Of a stretch of 64,000 nt of DNA, positions 28,202 to 37,647 are shown one piece after another. The stretch's first letter is position 1. Every line of letters starts with the position of its first letter. Origin of the DNA: Bradyrhizobium sp. CCGUVB1N3 (GTDB taxonomy: Bacteria; Pseudomonadota; Alphaproteobacteria; Rhizobiales; Xanthobacteraceae); the NCBI RefSeq assembly GCF_024199925.1, contig NZ_JANADR010000001.1, positions 8,001,501-8,065,500 on the forward strand, read 5' to 3'. A program made the position numbers and the translations under genes. The notes below the pieces were generated by a model that saw nothing but the letters and a program-made list of their open reading frames with translations, did not search any database and was not told the DNA's origin.

Positions 28202-29374
28202 TCACGAGGCAATGGCTTGCTTGGAGCGCGTTGAGTTCGCGTTCCAGAGCCGGCGGGATGCAATCTCGGCGCCTTGCACAAGCGACTCGAGTTTGCGCCA
28301 GGCAATCTCCGGGTCGACAGTGTGAAAGGTCGCAAAGCTCGCGAAGCCGCAGTCCGTTCCAGCGATCACGCGCTCGCGGCCGACCAGATTGGCGTATTGC
28401 TCGATGCGCTGCGCGACAACTTCGGGATGCTCAATGTAGTTCGTGCAGGTATCGATAACGCCTGGCACGATAATCTTGTCATCAGGAAGTCGCGTTTCCT
28501 TGAACAAGCTCCATTCATGCGCGTGGCGCGGATTCGCTGCCTCCAGCAGAAGCGCCATTGGCCGCGCTTTGATGATGATATCGAAGATCTCGTGGAGATC
28601 GATGTCGTGGTGATGCGGCGACTCATAATTGCCCCAGCATAGATGTAGGCGCATCCGATCGGCGGGAATGTCGCGCAGAGCGTGATTGAGCACTTCGACG
28701 TGAAGAGCGATCTCCTTGCGGAACTCCGACACATCCATTGGTTTGGCCCGAAAATGGCGGCCGAGCGCCAGATCCGGACAATCAATCTGCAGGAGCAAGC
28801 CTGATGCAGCGATGGCATCGTATTCATGCTTCATCGCATCGCCCAGCGCATAGAGGTAGGCTTCCTGCGATGGATAATATTTGTTCGGCATGTAGTGGGC
28901 CATGATCCCGGGAGACGAGGCGTTCATGAACGCTTCCTCGATAGAGACCGTGTTGAGTGCCGCCTTGAGATTGGCGATATCCGTCGCCACCGCCGCCTCT
29001 CCCTGGTACTCGAGAGGCCCCACGCAGGCGGGAGTCTTGATATCGAGATTGACCCGCTTTGCGAAATTCGAGAATTCGGCCAGTTCGGACAAGGCAAGCG
29101 GCTGATCAACGCCCGTCAAACTTGTCATACGCTCGCGCGCATAGGTCGAATAGGCGTATTTGCTCATTTCGCCATCGTCGACAACCGTTAGGTCAATACT
29201 CGCCTGTTTTTTTACGATGTCGACGACCGCTGAACTGATGCTGGCCGCCAGCAACGGACCGCGGTCGGCGTCCAGTCCGCCCTTTTCTTTTGCTAGCAGC
29301 ATCTCCTCCAATAGGGGCGGCCGCGGCAAGCTGCCGACATGTGTCGTGAGGATTCGATCGGCGCTTATTTTCAT
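28202..29374 (-). CDS. MetE C-terminal-like cobalamin-independent methyltransferase
   Basis: The protein of 390 residues resembles the catalytic C-terminal half of cobalamin-independent methionine synthase and related epoxyalkane-CoM transferases, but lacks the N-terminal half of MetE. Features seen are T-T-H-V-G-S-L-P-R-P at the start, L-Q-I-D-C-P-D-L-A, H-L-C-W-G-N-Y with H-H-H-D-I-D (zinc-site region), and a late A-G-T-D-C-G-F with the final zinc-ligand cysteine. Family members move methyl groups between thiols and various donors; the real substrate is unknown. It is first in the operon, with AGGAGAG before ATG 29374. The true metE lies elsewhere in this window, so this one is probably specialised. 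Confidence 0.85.
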   Translation of the reverse strand: MKISADRILTTHVGSLPRPPLLEEMLLAKEKGGLDADRGPLLAASISSAVVDIVKKQASIDLTVVDDGEMSKYAYSTYARERMTSLTGVDQPLALSELAEFSNFAKRVNLDIKTPACVGPLEYQGEAAVATDIANLKAALNTVSIEEAFMNASSPGIMAHYMPNKYYPSQEAYLYALGDAMKHEYDAIAASGLLLQIDCPDLALGRHFRAKPMDVSEFRKEIALHVEVLNHALRDIPADRMRLHLCWGNYESPHHHDIDLHEIFDIIIKARPMALLLEAANPRHAHEWSLFKETRLPDDKIIVPGVIDTCTNYIEHPEVVAQRIEQYANLVGRERVIAGTDCGFASFATFHTVDPEIAWRKLESLVQGAEIASRRLWNANSTRSKQAIAS

Positions 29375-30348
29375 TCATCTCTCCTGTAAATTTTGGCGAA
29401 CTCGGCTGACGGCCCTCTATCCGCGCTTCTGCGGAGCGAGGAGCATCTCCTTCACTCGTGATTTCATTGGGCGTGAGCGATGCGGTCTCTGACTACGAGC
29501 CGAGAGCGCATAGCGGCTTGTCGCCTGCTTTTCGGAGAAGAGGCGTAGCAAGCGTTGTTGACGCGTAAATGTCTTGATATTAGCCTTGCTAATAGAAGGA
29601 GTATTGCTTCTATTAAATGAGCTGGCTTCCAAATCGACTCAGTATTGCCGCTGCCGCTTTTATCCTGCGCGACGAGCCTGCTGATCGCAGTCAATTGTCC
29701 CGCCCGGTACCACCGTTCTCGCTGAGAAAATCCAACGAATAACTTTAATTGTCAGTGCGCTCCGTTCCAAAGTGGTTTGCAGCTGGCACTATCATTTAAT
29801 GCTGTTCTTTGGCGCAGATAAGTTGCTGCTAAGGCGAGGTTCTCTGGTTTGCCTATACTCGAGACCAACGAGCGAGGCTCCAAGCTCTGCTTGGAGAAGC
29901 AGCGGAAAGTTTGACATTTCGTATACCATGTGATGTTCATTCCCAAGTACCACAGGAAGACTGTACGGCGACCTGAGGCAACATCTCGGAAAGTTGCTTC
30001 GTCGATTCGTGATGCAGAAGCAGAGCTCGGTTGAGGGGAGGGGATGTGAGAACCTTCTCGGGGCCGGGAATACGTTGTTTTGACCGTCGGTCGAGACGAA
30101 CCCGTGAGTAGAGAATGCATCAGGAAGAAAGAGGCCGAAGATCCGCACCTTTATCGACTGTCCGGGTGGCACTGAGTCCACCTTTGGGTGTCCTGATCAA
30201 TTGGGGTCGCACTGGCGATGCTTACGTCGAGCCTGAGCAGCCCAACGAGTGTTGGTTCTGCCAGAGACAACGGACGGTGCGCGAGAAGGCCTTGACCCCC
30301 GCTTGGGAATGCGAATCCACCGCAATAGGATGAGCAGGCTTCTACAGC
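29375..30348. other. Long intergenic region between divergent operon and regulator
   Basis: Nearly 1 kb without a convincing gene. It must hold the promoter of the 29374 operon and that of the LysR gene. The frames at 29752-30181 on the minus strand have no recognisable features. The composition is relatively AT-rich near 29560-29630. Confidence 0.5.
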
Positions 30349-31254
30349 ATGAAAATCAGTTCTCACCAGACTGCTGCCTTTACTGAGGTCTTCAGGCGGA
30401 GAAGCGTTTCTGAAGCTGCAACCGTCCGCGGTGTCACCCAGTCGGCCGTCACCCAGCACCTTGCCAAGCTCGAGCAACATATGGGGACGACACTCTTCAT
30501 TCGCCATCGCACCGGGCTCGTGCCCACAAAGCCCGCTCAGGAACTGTTTGCGCTAACTGATCGCGTTCGGGTTCTGGAGCAATTGGTCGCGGAGAAGATC
30601 AATGCCTACAGTGATCTATCGGCCGGCCATCTAACGGTGATCGCGAACGCGCCGTGTCCAGCGATGCCGATCATCTCCGAATTCAACCGGCGTTTTCCGG
30701 CGGTGAGGATCACGTTTTCACTCGTGCCCTGGGAGCTTGCTAAGCAGCGACTTGAAGCGCGTGATGTCGATATTGCTATCATCACCGAACCTGATGACCT
30801 TGCCAGCCTATTCCACGTGGAGCTGAGCATAACTCGGCTTATGGCGCTCGTGCGACGCGAGCATCGGCTCGCCTGCAGACCGACACTCAGTCTGGCTGAA
30901 CTTGCACAAGAAAGGATAATTCTAACCGAGGATGGTTCTCTGACGCTACGAGAAGTGGAAAAGGCGTGTCTTGAGAACAGCATAAATATGCCGAACGTTA
31001 TTAAGATGGCGACTTATCCCGTTCTAAAGGAAGCCGTTCTGCACGGAATCGGGGTAGGTATTCTTCTTCAAGACAGCGTTTTTCCGGCAGAGGAGCTCGT
31101 GTACAAGTCTGTCGATGAATTCTGCAGTGATTTCAAAACGTATATTGTCACGACATCGGATAAAAGACGCCTACGATGCGTAGAATCATTCTTTGAAACC
31201 GTTCAGATCTCCATTGAGAATCAACCAAGCATTCGCCACGCCGACACAGATTAG
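30349..31254 (+). CDS. LysR family transcriptional regulator
   Basis: The protein of 301 residues has an N-terminal winged helix-turn-helix (about 5-62: A-F-T-E-V-F-R-R-R-S-V-S-E-A-A, then Q-S-A-V-T-Q-H-L-A-K-L-E) and the LysR substrate-binding domain (about 90-295). It is transcribed away from the MetE-like/ABC operon, the usual arrangement of a LysR regulator with its target, so it probably controls that operon in response to the transported compound. Codon use is slightly less GC-rich towards the 3' end. Confidence 0.88.
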   Translation: MKISSHQTAAFTEVFRRRSVSEAATVRGVTQSAVTQHLAKLEQHMGTTLFIRHRTGLVPTKPAQELFALTDRVRVLEQLVAEKINAYSDLSAGHLTVIANAPCPAMPIISEFNRRFPAVRITFSLVPWELAKQRLEARDVDIAIITEPDDLASLFHVELSITRLMALVRREHRLACRPTLSLAELAQERIILTEDGSLTLREVEKACLENSINMPNVIKMATYPVLKEAVLHGIGVGILLQDSVFPAEELVYKSVDEFCSDFKTYIVTTSDKRRLRCVESFFETVQISIENQPSIRHADTD

Positions 31255-31493
31255 AAATCCCATTGTGGCCGCCTTGTGCGGACTTAAGGAACATCGTTCG
31301 AGGTGGTTGCTCCGCGACGGGGGCCTGTTAGAATACGCTCTTGGATGGTGAGCGTCGAGGCGCGAGAAGTACGACCGCGCTCGCCGGAGATCTCAGCCGG
31401 GTGTCGTTGGTTTCATGGATGTCGCTTCGGCCCCTCCGATGTCGTGGGGTGGTATCACAAGTTGGTCACATGCCTATCTCGGGATTCATTCCG

Positions 31494-32060
31494 CTAGCAA
31501 TGCCAGCGCCGTACGCGGCGTCGCGCGGCACGATGGTCGCTCGGCTTGCCCAAGATTGCCGTCCCCACGAAAATCGGAGCCGTGAATGCAATCGCCGCCA
31601 CCGGAATCGTAGCGAAGGCGAATGCCCCGCCCGCGAGCATCCCGGGGCAAAGACATGTGACCACGAGTTGGCCACCATTCGAGGCGTCGGCGAAGAAAGC
31701 CACGGGAACGACCGCCCAGGCTGTTCCAAGAACGAGTGCATTTCGCACCAGCCGATGCATCGCCTGTCGGGAGACGAACTGCGGCTTCCTAATTCGTCGT
31801 GATAAACGCGCCTTCAAGCCTATCGTTAACGCGCCGCAAGCCACGGCAGCTGCGCAAATCAGGGCATGGTTTCTGTTGGGCGAGTGCCAGAAAGCAATCG
31901 CAAGCACTGTCGCATTGCAGGCGTTGGCCAGCATTATGCCCAGGGAATAACCAAGCACGAGGGAGATCTGCTCCGCGCGAATGTGCGCTGCGACCGCTTC
32001 ATCGGTCGCTGGGCCGCCGAGAGCTGCCAGATCCCCCGCGAATAGCTTCGAGAGATACGA
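31494..32060 (-). pseudogene. N-terminal membrane part of a GGDEF-type signalling protein, truncated
   Basis: The minus-strand frame reads from about 32060: Y-L-S-K-L-F-A-G-D-L-A, then A-E-Q-I-S-L-V-L-G-Y-S-L-G-I-M and three or four hydrophobic segments with F-F-A-D-A-S-N-G and A-F-A-F-A-T-I-P. This resembles the sensory membrane region in front of diguanylate cyclase domains in bradyrhizobia. The frame stops soon after and no GGDEF or EAL domain follows, so it is a 5' fragment. No start codon was identified at the right-hand end. Confidence 0.5.
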
Positions 32061-32063
32061 GGA

Positions 32064-32091
32064 TGCTCTGCTCGAGCCTGCTCGCCTTTGC
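32064..32091 (+). repeat. 28-base direct repeat, copy 2
   Basis: This matches 18673-18700 with one mismatch and sits at the upstream edge of the truncated signalling gene. A short plus-strand frame ends just after it with C-S-S-L-L-A-F-A, as in copy 1. Confidence 0.7.
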
Positions 32092-32595
32092 GTTCACTTA
32101 AAGGGACGCGCTCGTTGCGTTTTTGCGCCTTGACCAAGCAAAAAGTGCTTGGCGGCCAGCAAGCCCAGCAGCACGGTGCCTGACACTGAAAACGGATTGA
32201 CATATTCGACCAGCTTGCGGGCAACGGCTTCCGGGGGGCAAAAGGGCGTTTGGTGGTCACCGCCAAAACTTGTGGTTCAGACAAGATTTCATAGCCGCGA
32301 GCCTCCGAACGTTGTGGAGAGATTACGTAGATGAAAACGGTCATAGCTCACGCGCCATTGCAGGATGACAGCGGTTCTTCACCTTTATCCAGTGCTTTTG
32401 CCGTCGGCCGCGGTAAGGCGATCGAGGTGTGTCCAGACCTGCCCCTCAGAATAGGTCTGGCCCGGGTCAATTTTAAGGACATTGTCGAGGTTAACACTAA
32501 CTCCGCCTTGTCGGCGCGGCGGACAACGCCATTCTTGTTAGAGCGATCCAGATGATGGATTGCAGTGCGGCTCGCACTCAAACTGGAAGTGAAAT
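32092..32595. other. Gap with short uncertain frames
   Basis: A minus-strand frame (about 32102-32260) reads as the end of a small membrane protein (A-V-A-R-K-L-V-E-Y-V-N-P-F, then a hydrophobic stretch) but has no start codon. A plus-strand frame at 32331-32555 has no recognisable features. This is probably decayed DNA. Confidence 0.35.
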
Positions 32596-32907
32596 GTGAC
32601 GATTATCCTAGGCCTGCTAGGGAGCGCAATCATCGGACTGGCGACGGGCCTGTTCTTTCGGGTCTGGGCCATGGTGCTAGTGTCTCCGGCGATCGCGATC
32701 CTCGCCGCGATCATTCTTCAGGCCGCCGATTTTGGCTTCTTCGCTGGCGTGTCCGTCGTCACCGGATGCCTGGTCGTCAGCCAGATCGCCTACCTGCTGG
32801 CAGCAGCGTTCCACCTGCACAAGGGGGACATCTCAGTTCAGGACGAAGCTGCCTACGGTGACCCAGGCGAACACCGCCATCAGGACGTCAGCGACAAGCA
32901 CCAGTAG
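32596..32907 (+). CDS. Small integral membrane protein
   Basis: The 103-residue product has three hydrophobic segments in the first 75 residues (about 3-22, 27-45 and 48-73), followed by a polar tail. Similar small membrane proteins of unknown function occur in bradyrhizobia. The start is GTG 32596; an upstream ATG would be in another frame. No operon partner is seen. Confidence 0.6.
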   Translation: MTIILGLLGSAIIGLATGLFFRVWAMVLVSPAIAILAAIILQAADFGFFAGVSVVTGCLVVSQIAYLLAAAFHLHKGDISVQDEAAYGDPGEHRHQDVSDKHQ

Positions 32908-33225
32908 CGCAAGGCCCGTCCAGGACGGCAGCTTTCGGCGCAACCGGAGGGTTTTTCGCCGTGTCAGCAGACGGCCCCGTAAGAACGGAGGTGCGTGCCT
33001 GACAGCAATGCCAGCCGCACTTTTTTGAAACACCATGGATCTCATTGCGGCACACCTTTCAATGCTAATGGTCGGTTTGCCGTTTCATCAGCAAGAGCAG
33101 TGCCAGTGCGGAGCATGCGCGGCAGCGGCACGGCGGAGGCGCGGAATGACAGCGTTGGAAGTGTGGCACGGAACCTGCGTGTCAACGTGGCACGGGCGGT
33201 GCCTCCGTTAGGGCATGTGGCGCTT

Positions 33226-33495
33226 TCACCGGAAGTGCTTGCGGTTTTGACGCTGAATATCGAGATGCGCCATGTCATCGGGCATAATCTTCGCGTCGCG
33301 GATGCAGCTTTCGCGGAGCGCGCCGCTGATGCTCGCCTGGGCGAGACCGTGCCACTTGTCGGTGCTGACATCCTGCAATTCGCGGAAATCGGCGGGATGG
33401 TCGTAAACGGCATAGACGCGTGGCTGGTTCACCACCGCCCGTCGAAAATTCGACGACCAACCGGTCGTGGCGCCGCCTGCAAGGGAGCCTACTGC
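33226..33495 (-). CDS. Hypothetical protein
   Basis: A minus-strand frame with an internal ATG near 33495 gives about 89 residues without membrane segments (V-Y-D-H-P-A-D-F-R-E-L-Q-D-V-S-T-D-K-W-H-G-L-A). The composition is protein-like, but overlapping frames exist on the plus strand. No family is recognised. Confidence 0.35.
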   Translation of the reverse strand, partial: AVGSLAGGATTGWSSNFRRAVVNQPRVYAVYDHPADFRELQDVSTDKWHGLAQASISGALRESCIRDAKIMPDDMAHLDIQRQNRKHFR

Positions 33496-33496
33496 C

Positions 33497-33920
33497 ATGA
33501 AGATTGGCGAGTTGGGACGGCTCGCGGTCAAAATTGGGCTATGGATCGCTAAGGAGTCGACCCACGGCTATAGCGATTTCATGCCCGAGAATGAGTTGAT
33601 CGCCGCGTTTCCAGATGCGTCGATTGATGAATTGGGTTTCGCCCTCGCCGAGCTATCAACCGTGATTTCATCAACACGATCCCGTTTGTAGCTAAGCGGC
33701 TGCCGCGCATGACAAGCAATGCCGGCCTCTACATTACGGTTGATCCCTATGCCTTGAAGACCGATCCCGCTGCTGATGTCGTGACCCTCGTCGACATGGC
33801 CCTCAAAGAAGGAGACTGTCGGGGTTGAGGAATTGCATAAGGAAACGGGCTGGCCGCTCCGCCACTTTAATCCAGCTTTTGCCTATCTCATTTCGCAGCT
33901 TCCGGTGCAGCAAAAAAAAC
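33497..33920 (+). pseudogene. Hypothetical gene broken by two frameshifts
   Basis: From ATG 33497 (M-K-I-G-E-L-G-R-L) a plausible frame runs to about 33660, then sense continues in a second frame (I-N-R-D-F-I-N-T-I-P-F-V-A-K-R-L-P) to about 33820, then in a third (V-E-E-L-H-K-E-T-G-W-P-L-R-H-F-N-P-A-F-A-Y-L). Read together, these give a single protein of about 140 residues of unknown function. Two single-base indels would explain it. Confidence 0.55.
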
Positions 33921-34104
33921 GACAGCATCGACACATCCAGCGGACCGCAAGCGGTGGATGCACTTTCGTCCTCGCAGGTCAAAGCGGGCGCGATCTTGGC
34001 GCAGACTTTCTGGCGCGCTGGCTCGTCGAGGCCGAAGGTTGGGACGTCGAGTCTGCGCATGATTTGGCCACAGCCGGCTTGCCGTTCTGGTCGCGCCGCG
34101 CAAT

Positions 34105-34326
34105 TTACGCCAGCAACTCCCGCTGACGCGCGTCACGTTGCGCTTTGAAAGCAGCGACGAAGATCTCAAGGCCGGCCGAGGTTAGACCGTTCTTAGTGAC
34201 CAGACCCAGCCGCATAAGGTTGACCGTCTCGATTAGACTGTCGCCATGTGTGGAACCTCCGCCGAACAGCTTAATGACAATTCTCTGCTCCCTGCGAGTT
34301 AGCCTGTTCCAGAGCGTCAAGTCGGC
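34105..34326 (-). CDS. Small hypothetical protein
   Basis: The minus-strand frame gives about 73 residues from the internal ATG (M-A-D-L-T-L-W-N-R-L-T-R-R-E-Q-R-I-V). The pattern of a basic helix followed by a second helix and a wing-like segment would fit a small DNA-binding protein, but no family is certain. A longer start at 34341 is possible. Confidence 0.4.
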   Translation of the reverse strand, partial: ADLTLWNRLTRREQRIVIKLFGGGSTHGDSLIETVNLMRLGLVTKNGLTSAGLEIFVAAFKAQRDARQRELLA

Positions 34327-34606
34327 CATCCCATGCCTCACGCGAATCGCTGCATGACACTGATGAACTAGCCGATCGCCCAGAGGCGAAATCGTGGCAG
34401 CGGCCTCAATGCTGCGAGCAGAGACTGTTTTTTTGTAGATGCCCTGATGGTACCGAGCTCGCGAGGCGGCGATGATGATCGTGCACGGAGCCGACCCGCC
34501 CTAGAAAATGCGAGTTTGCTTGCGCATGTTACGTCGCCGACGCTCGATCGCCAACACCTTGGGCGCTAGCCGAAAGGTGTGGGCGGGAAATGGCGCCGAT
34601 GCGTAG

Positions 34607-34642
34607 AAGGTCCCTGGCGAGGGAACACGCCGGGGCCTTTTC
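34607..34642. terminator. Intrinsic-terminator-like hairpin with T-run
   Basis: AAGGTCCCTGGCG and CGCCGGGGCCTT pair over about 12 bases with one bulge around an eight-base loop, and TTTT follows on the plus strand. The opposite strand also has an A/T-rich flank. It stands just downstream (on the minus strand) of the relaxase fragment. No plus-strand gene directly precedes it. Confidence 0.5.
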
Positions 34643-34789
34643 GTTTAATGCCGATGGCCCAGTCCAACTCCAAGGCTGCGAGCCTTCTGTCTCAACGAGC
34701 CTTCGGATTGCTTCTTCACAGCCTCGCGGGCGTCACCGCTGCAAGCTTGCATTGCTGATCGGCCGCCGCGTCTAACATCGCAGCGCCCG

Positions 34790-35026
34790 AAAGCAGATTC
34801 GGCGCGGGCCCGGTCTGTCATCCAGGCCGGTGCGCCGGCCGGCAATCGGATCTCGATAAACACGGCGTCTCGCCGGCCGCCGAAGGCGCTGTCCTTCTCC
34901 TCGGTCTCAGTCGCCAGGGTCTCGCCCGCCCGGTAGGCTGCGGCGGCAACAGCCGACCGGCCGTCTCTCCGGCTGACGTTCTTGACGCGCAAGTGGTAGA
35001 TGGCCGCGGACGCCTCACTCACCACG
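34790..35026 (-). pseudogene. Fragment of a MobA/TraA-type conjugative relaxase
   Basis: The minus-strand frame contains A-I-Y-H-L-R-V-K-N-V-S-R-R-D-G-R-S-A-V-A, then A-A-A-Y-R-A-G, and further on I-R-L-P-A-G-A-P-A-W-M. This is the N-terminal part of MobA/MobL/TraA relaxases (conserved R-x-x-G and A-A-Y-R-A-G). The frame loses homology after about 75 residues. The catalytic core beyond this point is missing. Together with the neighbouring TraG fragment it marks the remains of a conjugative element. Confidence 0.7.
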
Positions 35027-35219
35027 GTTGAAGCGCGCCCCCTCTCAGGCCGCGCCGGCGTCCAGGGGGGCTGGCACTCGTCCGTTTTTCCCAACGCAGC
35101 GCGCGTTAGCCGAAAACCAGCGAAACGCATCGCCCCCACTCCCAGAAATACAATGCGTACTTGTTGGCGGCGATGCGTAAGTGAGCCGCTCTTGCAGGAA
35201 ACCTGCAAAATGCTGGCAC

Positions 35220-36049
35220 ACTGGTCGTTGTTTGACCAGATCGATAGGGGTAGGCTCAGCTCAGGGTTGTGGGGCGTAGTGTTGAGTAGTTCGTTCAACT
35301 TCACGAGGGAGCTGAGCATCTTCCGCTTGGCTGGCAGTTTGGGCTGGAAGCTCGCTCGCCAGGTCAAGGCGGAACGGTTTCGCCAGCCCATTGCGCAGAA
35401 ATACGACGTCAAGACTGCCGAAGCGGTCGCCGCTGCGATCACCTCCGGCCGCAGCTATCAGGCCACCCTTGATCGGGACGAGACTGCAGAGCGCGAGAGG
35501 CTCCTGATCCAGCCACCGCCGCTGCATGGGTCGGCTACCTGGCCGGACGCTGCCGACCTAGGACGCTTCTTCAAAGGACGTGACCACTTCGACAGCCCCT
35601 CGTCCATTCTGCTCGGGACCTTTCAGGAAGGCGGCGCGCGTAAACCGGCAAGGTTCGTACACTGGGACGGCGAAGGACACCTTCTGACCGTCGCTACCAC
35701 CCGGGCGACGAAATCGGTGACGACGATCATCCCGAACCTGCTGCGCTACCGCGGAAGTGTTGTTGTGCTCGATCCGAGGGGCGAACTCTGCCACGGACCT
35801 CGGCCTGGCGGGCAAAGCAAGTGGGGCCGGTCGACCGGATCGCGCCGTTCGATGACGGCTCGGACCCGACCACCTATCATTTTCCCCAGAGACGGGTTGA
35901 ATCCCCCCGCACGCATTCGGTCCCAGCATAAGGCGCGCGGTATGGCACAACTGATGTTTCAGCGCGACCCGCGCGGGAAGGATCTGCGGTCGGGGACTAT
36001 TAGATCTCAGTTCGAAGCGGGCCGTCGAGGGGGCGGCCAGGTTACTTGA
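35220..36049 (+). pseudogene. Fragment of TraG/VirD4-type coupling protein
   Basis: The plus-strand frame shows the coupling-protein pattern I-P-N-L-L-R-Y-R-G-S-V-V-V-L-D-P-R-G-E-L, but the Walker A loop reads T-R-A-T-K-S-V in place of the usual S-G-K-S-V, so it would not bind nucleotide normally. Between about 35800 and 35880 the expected sequence (G-P-V-D-R-I-A-P-F-D-D-G-S-D-P) is in another frame, then homology returns (D-G-L-N-P, A-Q-L-M-F). The C-terminal half is absent. It is a decayed remnant. Confidence 0.75.
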
Positions 36050-36080
36050 TGCAAATTGTTTATTGTGGTGGGGGATTTGG

Positions 36081-37094
36081 ATGGGCCTACATATAAGGGG
36101 CAATCGCTTATGCTTGGTTGCCGTACTACTCTTCTTGAGTGGATGCTCTATTCACCCAGTGACGGACGACGTCGCGCACATTTCAGCATCCAATATTGCG
36201 CGACAAGTTCGCTGTGAGGCCCGGCAGGCGGTCATTGACGCATTGCTTGGCTATCTCGCTAGCCCGGACAACAACATCAACAAGAACAAGCTCGACGACT
36301 ACTCGTTCGCAGTAGGCAACGAGCTGAAGCGAGCTTATGACCTGGATCACGAGTCAATCAGAGCATTTGACCCGTCGCAGGTAACGGGCTTCGCGCGCAC
36401 TGTGACCAAGCTCCTCTACAGCACTGGCATTGCCTACTACTACGATTTGACGGGCCTCGAGACGAATAACATAGATCCGGCCGTGGACTTGATCAGGCCG
36501 ACGCCTATTACGTCACTTGTGACCCTCGGCCTTATCGGGAATTTTGACCGGCAAAGGCAGAATGAGTGGTCATTTACGATCACGGACAATTTCGGAAACC
36601 TTGTTCAAAAGACCAGTGAAAGCTACTGCACGAACCATTTGGTTCGAACCGAGGATTTCGTCTACCCGATCGCGGGAAAGGTTGGCCTCGCCAAGCTGAT
36701 TAAAGAATTCACTTTGATGAGCCTCTTCGAGAATCTCGATCAGCTCAACAAGGACGTGGCGACGGTGAAAAAGGGGCCGCCGAGCATGGTTCAGCAACTT
36801 CAATTCACCACGACCATCGGTGGTGGCGCGTCGCCCAAGATCGTTTTCGCGCCAAAAGGGCCACCGTTCCAAGCCACCGACGTGAGCTTTCCGGTGACGA
36901 TATCGCGCAAGGATACACATCAGCTGACCGTGGGACTGTATCTGGACAAGGGCGAGGCAAAGACGCTCGAAGCCGTCCGTGGCCCGATTTACGAGGGTTC
37001 GCTCATCACCGCTTCAGGCGGACGAGCCGAACAAGGTGCGGCGCGGGCGGTTCAGCAATTCTTGGCACTGAAAATCTTTAGACCGACACCATAG
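36081..37094 (+). CDS. Lipoprotein of unknown function
   Basis: The 337-residue product begins with a signal peptide and lipobox (L-F-L-S-G-C, cysteine at about residue 23), so it should be lipid-anchored, probably to the outer membrane. The rest is soluble, with a central region rich in charged residues and a C-terminal half with a beta pattern. No family is recognised. ATG 36081 is preferred, with GGTGGGGG upstream. It is followed after 12 bases by the small basic protein gene, so they are probably co-transcribed. GC content is lower than in the hydrogenase cluster. Confidence 0.75.
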   Translation: MGLHIRGNRLCLVAVLLFLSGCSIHPVTDDVAHISASNIARQVRCEARQAVIDALLGYLASPDNNINKNKLDDYSFAVGNELKRAYDLDHESIRAFDPSQVTGFARTVTKLLYSTGIAYYYDLTGLETNNIDPAVDLIRPTPITSLVTLGLIGNFDRQRQNEWSFTITDNFGNLVQKTSESYCTNHLVRTEDFVYPIAGKVGLAKLIKEFTLMSLFENLDQLNKDVATVKKGPPSMVQQLQFTTTIGGGASPKIVFAPKGPPFQATDVSFPVTISRKDTHQLTVGLYLDKGEAKTLEAVRGPIYEGSLITASGGRAEQGAARAVQQFLALKIFRPTP

Positions 37095-37106
37095 AGGGAG
37101 GGTTAC

Positions 37107-37442
37107 ATGGCGACAGTTAAGAAAACCAAACGGTCACCGAAGGCACGCAAAGCCGGCAAGAAAGCCGCCGCTGCTAAGCCTGCGCGCGCGGGTGGCACTC
37201 ACGTCGACTTTGGCTTGCATGGCTTGGGTAAAATCATGAGTGCCATTCACGAGGCTGGATTGGGAGAGGACCTCAGCAACCACCTTGAGTCTTCCGGGCA
37301 ATTCGTCAAGGTACGCCGAAAAAGCCTGACAGCTATCAAGGACTTTGTGAATTCGAAGCCACAATTGTCGGGGTTGGCTGAGACGATCGGAGGATGTGAT
37401 TGTCCGCCGGATGATCCCGGTTGCGTCTATATTCCCGGATAG
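37107..37442 (+). CDS. Small basic protein with Gly-Gly and Cys-rich tail
   Basis: The 111-residue product starts with a strongly basic, Lys/Ala/Arg-rich segment (about 1-28), then an amphipathic middle part, and ends with I-G-G followed by a 15-residue tail C-D-C-P-P-D-D-P-G-C-V-Y-I-P-G with three cysteines. AGGGAGGG stands before ATG 37107. The gene directly follows the lipoprotein gene and is followed by a strong hairpin. The Gly-Gly before a Cys-rich tail recalls leader-core junctions of processed peptides, but no processing enzyme gene is nearby. Function is unknown. Confidence 0.7.
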   Translation: MATVKKTKRSPKARKAGKKAAAAKPARAGGTHVDFGLHGLGKIMSAIHEAGLGEDLSNHLESSGQFVKVRRKSLTAIKDFVNSKPQLSGLAETIGGCDCPPDDPGCVYIPG

Positions 37443-37478
37443 TGGCCGGCAATGCGCTGACAACATCCACGAACGAAG

Positions 37479-37499
37479 CCGGGCCGCGAAACGGCCCGG
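37479..37499 (+). terminator. Strong hairpin after the lipoprotein/basic protein pair
   Basis: CCGGGCCG and CGGCCCGG form a perfect eight-base GC stem around CGAAA. It lies 37 bases after the stop codon. No T-run follows, so it may act as a Rho-assisted terminator or RNA stabiliser. Confidence 0.5.
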
Positions 37500-37647
37500 T
37501 CCGATTGACAGGTGAGCTAACACCGTCGAGCTAGAGTTCGCCCCGATGCGCCTGCGTTCCTAACCTGTACATCGCAACCGCCTTCTCAGAGCTTGGAAGG
37601 CACGGCGCTCGTTGATGCGTGGGTGCCGTCCGGGGGCGCGCCGGGCC

